Shown here: positions 62,901-64,000 of the stretch, in pieces
How the letters are laid out: each line of letters starts with the position of its first letter
Position numbering within the stretch: position 1 is the first letter of the stretch
Source: Gracilimonas sp040117685
Lineage (GTDB): Bacteria > Bacteroidota > Rhodothermia > Balneolales > Balneolaceae
Length of the DNA stretch: 64,000 bases
Direction: 5' to 3'
NCBI RefSeq assembly: GCF_040117685.2
Contig: NZ_JBEDYP020000010.1
Span: 62,001 to 126,000 of the forward strand
Notes under the pieces: model-generated
Told to the model about the DNA's origin: nothing
What the model saw: only the letters and a program-made list of their open reading frames with translations
The model's database searches: none
Program-made: the position numbers and the translations under genes

Positions 62901-63042
62901 TTCCATTAATGATCTGAGGTTCACCGTCGATAAGAAGTGTCCACTCTTCGTTTGTTTTTTGGACTTTTACGTTTTCAGATTGTCCAAATGCCAGAGTCGA
63001 GGCAAATAAAAAGACAAGTATTAGAGAAGCTGTTTTCTTCAT
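59908..63042 (-). CDS. Fusion of a clan GH-A glycoside hydrolase to a predicted outer-membrane beta-barrel
   Basis: A 1044-residue exported protein (signal MKKTASLILVFLFASTLAFG), with AAGGA-type ribosome site GAAAGGAATAAA before ATG 63042. Residues about 30-410 form a TIM-barrel glycosidase of GH2-C/GH5-like kind: INGMNWDYFPRG, NAIRVYTGIP, acid/base Glu169 in LLGNENNYG, DIFGTNTYRG, nucleophile Glu270 in PVLLTEFGSDAF and a barrel-end FSDGWWKYGQ. Residues about 430-1044 have no soluble-enzyme motif; they are alternating polar/hydrophobic strands with Gly/Asn-rich turns and many aromatic girdle residues (NFGLELGGIWAG, LFNWYAQSAIMGLVANGG, WEFRTYIQIDITN at the end), as in porin-like barrels. It is first in the beta-glucan operon, where SusC would be expected. 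I infer an enzyme tethered to its own pore. Confidence 0.8.
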   Translation of the reverse strand: MKKTASLILVFLFASTLAFGQSENVKVQKTNEEWTLLIDGEPQIINGMNWDYFPRGTNYAYSLWNQSPEFIQQALDYEMSLLKNMGVNAIRVYTGIPKRWITYIYENYGIYTMLNHSFGRYGLTIDGSWMANTEYSDERVRELLLDEVTTLAEEYKGTPGLLLYLLGNENNYGLFWGGAETEDIPIEDRKSTIRARAMYKLFNEAAVAMKQIDDSRPVAMCNGDLLFLDLIVELAPDVDIFGTNTYRGMTFTDLYERVANEYDKPVLLTEFGSDAFNARTLQEAQAAQARYLYSNWKEIYNNAAGLGGSDNSIGGFTFQFSDGWWKYGQTENLDVHDTNASWANGGYQFDFAEGQNNMNEEWFGIMAKGPTTLAGFYELYPRAAYYVLKDIHEFDPYADEVNVTTLEEHFADVSIIDATLRTKSSGSAAGSSDLISLSRFSATFETFNTGGSLITTPSDEDLDRIAFPDELGFDHMQSFFIGVEAKPSPNMRAEVVTNILGNVAENPIDEIFYENRGRAVELLGQNEAITVESLNRVQIYSASYSWNQDYFNIDGFYRTGHYHWGYEGDFFGLYPEANYGDQIDIYNGIAPFGFEAEGKKMFEGFKLAFGPQLWWGANPSVLLKYSTNIGQTDLTGVYHEDIERQGLTGSSFAIPQPKTRRFTLYAGRDFGNFGLELGGIWAGQPLNGREFQLVREQPDGSYNVYVDEIGTMDNFGGKVKVTYSKGLFNWYAQSAIMGLVANGGADQTMTFTGWRLKDSGSGNQYNVLSGFTYNLGNLQIAPNFLWQKPIEGPIPSDVDAPARPRNILSDPFIVRANREQISGELLLTYDPTPGTYMYEWNNDAAEDAGFAMSLGFVFRHLPTTQDAAVGILPDGRTFFPFPGAPPARDLWEVNTRIVSKVSRDLGFIANLYGGDAQARGSDPRLITRFGGDVRMIYKNLKASTFVKVNDWGPYDYHRDFNLTFPLQLMADISTYISRPDWFNLPSTRMGIRATWRSLNDFSPRYAPTYTTNVSGERVPDPTAPGFDNGTEWEFRTYIQIDITN

Positions 63043-63464
63043 TTTATTCCTTTCTATTGATTTCTGGTAACAGACAAAAAGTGGTAGACAATCATTAATC
63101 GTCCGAATTAACTGCGCTAACTATAGTCCTGTAGAGTGCGAATGGCAATATTAACAATGTATATACAGGAGCATTGAAAGCGCTTTTCTAAAGCCTAAAG
63201 GTGGGTATTTCGTTCACAGACACGATTTTTATGTTGTCAAGCGCGCTCTCTTCATTCACGAATAAAATTTTACCTGTATATACTTTATAAAGGTCTGCTG
63301 TTTACCAAAAGAACCAACCGAATAACAAAGAACGGTCATCTAATCGGAAGTTTAGAATTATTGTAAGAGCATAATGCAATCCAAAATCACGCTTGAATCT
63401 TTATTGGAAATAATCCCGTAGAGCTTTACTCTTTTACTGAAATGCTCTTTTAACCTCTCCCATA
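63043..63464. other. Divergent promoter region of the beta-glucan locus
   Basis: 422 bp without a gene between the GH-barrel fusion (minus) and a plus-strand secreted-protein gene. It holds the LacI-type site at 63177-63191. A perfect minus-strand TTGACA (63235-63240) has no good -10 at the right distance. Other promoter elements are not clear. Confidence 0.6.
63177..63191. promoter_or_regulatory. LacI-type operator candidate in front of the beta-glucan locus
   Basis: Palindrome AAAGCGCTTT (63177-63186) within the 15-mer AAAGCGCTTTTCTAA, which is identical to 18067-18081 in front of the alpha-glucan locus and in the same orientation to its gene. It lies 135 bp upstream of the GH-barrel fusion start. 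Confidence 0.6.
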
Positions 63465-64000
63465 ATGAACAAATTCTTACTGATATTTTTTTTCACTTTT
63501 ATATTGAGCTTACCCTGCCTTGCTCAATATAGTTTCGAACCTTCTCCTGCCAACCCCTATGGCACATTAAACCCTGAAGCCCCTGAACAGGTTGGAGATT
63601 TTGAAGAACTGATTGGCGAAAGTTCCTGCACTTCTCAAAACCGGGCTGCAGATGGTTCCTGGAATGATGCGGTATCTATGACCTGGACTTTCAAGTATAT
63701 CATGAACGGGATGGCGGTACAGGACGAAACCCTTAAGGAAGACGGCGCTCATTCGGGAAGTATCAGACAATTTAATGCAGACAGTGCCAAATGGTATGTG
63801 CATTATTATTCTTCAGGTTCGGCACCATCTGTTTTACCGGCATGGGAAGGCTCTAAAAGTGAAGATAGCAGCATCGTTCTTTATCGCGAACAGGCCGCTC
63901 CCAATGGCACCGAGGGATTCTACCGTCTTACATTTTCAGAAATAACCGATGAGAGTTTTGAATGGATTGGTGAGTGGGTTAATACCACAGAGACCTTCAC
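63465..64000 (+). CDS. Secreted protein of DUF1579/lipocalin-like appearance, 3' end outside window
   Basis: An open frame from ATG 63465 running off the window, 178 residues visible. It starts with a signal peptide (MNKFLLIFFFTFILSLPCLAQ). The mature part (VGDFEELIGESSCTSQNRAADG, MTWTFKYIMNGMAVQDE, SIRQFNADSAKWYVHYYSS, FYRLTFSEITDESFEWIGEW) has the strand pattern of small beta-barrel proteins in the DUF1579-type group, whose function is unknown. It is divergent from the beta-glucan locus and shares only its upstream region with it. Confidence 0.75.
   Translation, partial: MNKFLLIFFFTFILSLPCLAQYSFEPSPANPYGTLNPEAPEQVGDFEELIGESSCTSQNRAADGSWNDAVSMTWTFKYIMNGMAVQDETLKEDGAHSGSIRQFNADSAKWYVHYYSSGSAPSVLPAWEGSKSEDSSIVLYREQAAPNGTEGFYRLTFSEITDESFEWIGEWVNTTETF

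Noticed and set aside
63235..63240. Consensus -35 (TTGACA) promoter for the GH-barrel fusion gene
   Set aside because: No acceptable -10 lies 16-19 bp downstream on the minus strand.

Overview
The window looks like chromosomal DNA from a marine or halophilic member of the Bacteroidota/Balneolota side of the FCB group, most plausibly Balneolales (Balneola/Gracilimonas-like). The reasons are several secreted proteins ending in a YPNPFNP-type type IX secretion (T9SS) sorting domain with a final ...LIK, a PorV-like outer-membrane protein, TonB-dependent uptake, many lipoproteins, a TAnnTTTG promoter box in front of the tRNA, and frequent TTG/GTG starts. The genus is inference.

Region 1 (1-18.1 kb, all minus strand) is an alpha-glucan (starch/maltodextrin) utilisation locus. 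In transcription order it holds a TonB-dependent receptor, a very large secreted protein, a PorV-like protein overlapping it by ATGA, a T9SS-sorted starch-binding protein, a terminator, a LacI-type regulator, three GH13 amylases (one T9SS-sorted, two lipoproteins) and an MFS alpha-glucoside transporter cut by the window edge. A perfect LacI-type operator lies in front of the receptor. No SusD is present.

Region 2 (18.2-42.9 kb) is housekeeping: ispG, two rhomboid proteases, a CrtI-like oxidoreductase, polA, adenosine deaminase, a secreted D-aminoacylase-type amidohydrolase, ychF, a frameshifted phosphatase, nusB, tRNA-Val(GAC), and an orphan four-PAS histidine kinase. These are followed by a plus-strand run thrS-infC-rpmI-rplT-pheS-pheT-(coiled coil)-zapA-ymdB-like-lolD-like-TPR. 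infC is hidden from ordinary ORF finding because it starts at AUC.

Region 3 (42.9-63.2 kb, minus strand) is a beta-1,3/1,6-glucan (laminarin) utilisation locus. It begins with a fusion of a clan GH-A glycosidase to a predicted outer-membrane beta-barrel, then a glycan-binding lipoprotein, GH16 laminarinase lipoprotein, a large cytosolic GH149/GH94-type phosphorylase, GH17 and GH30 lipoproteins, a GPH-family sugar symporter, two cytosolic GH17 enzymes, and a T9SS-sorted glycan-binding protein. A membrane-spanning propeller/LuxR-HTH regulator closes the locus. Neither SusC nor SusD is present; the GH-barrel fusion is the best candidate for the outer-membrane entry point. A 15-bp sequence (TTAGAAAAGCGCTTT) is shared between the promoter regions of the alpha- and beta-glucan loci, suggesting common control.

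The last 0.5 kb begins an unrelated secreted protein on the plus strand that runs off the window.
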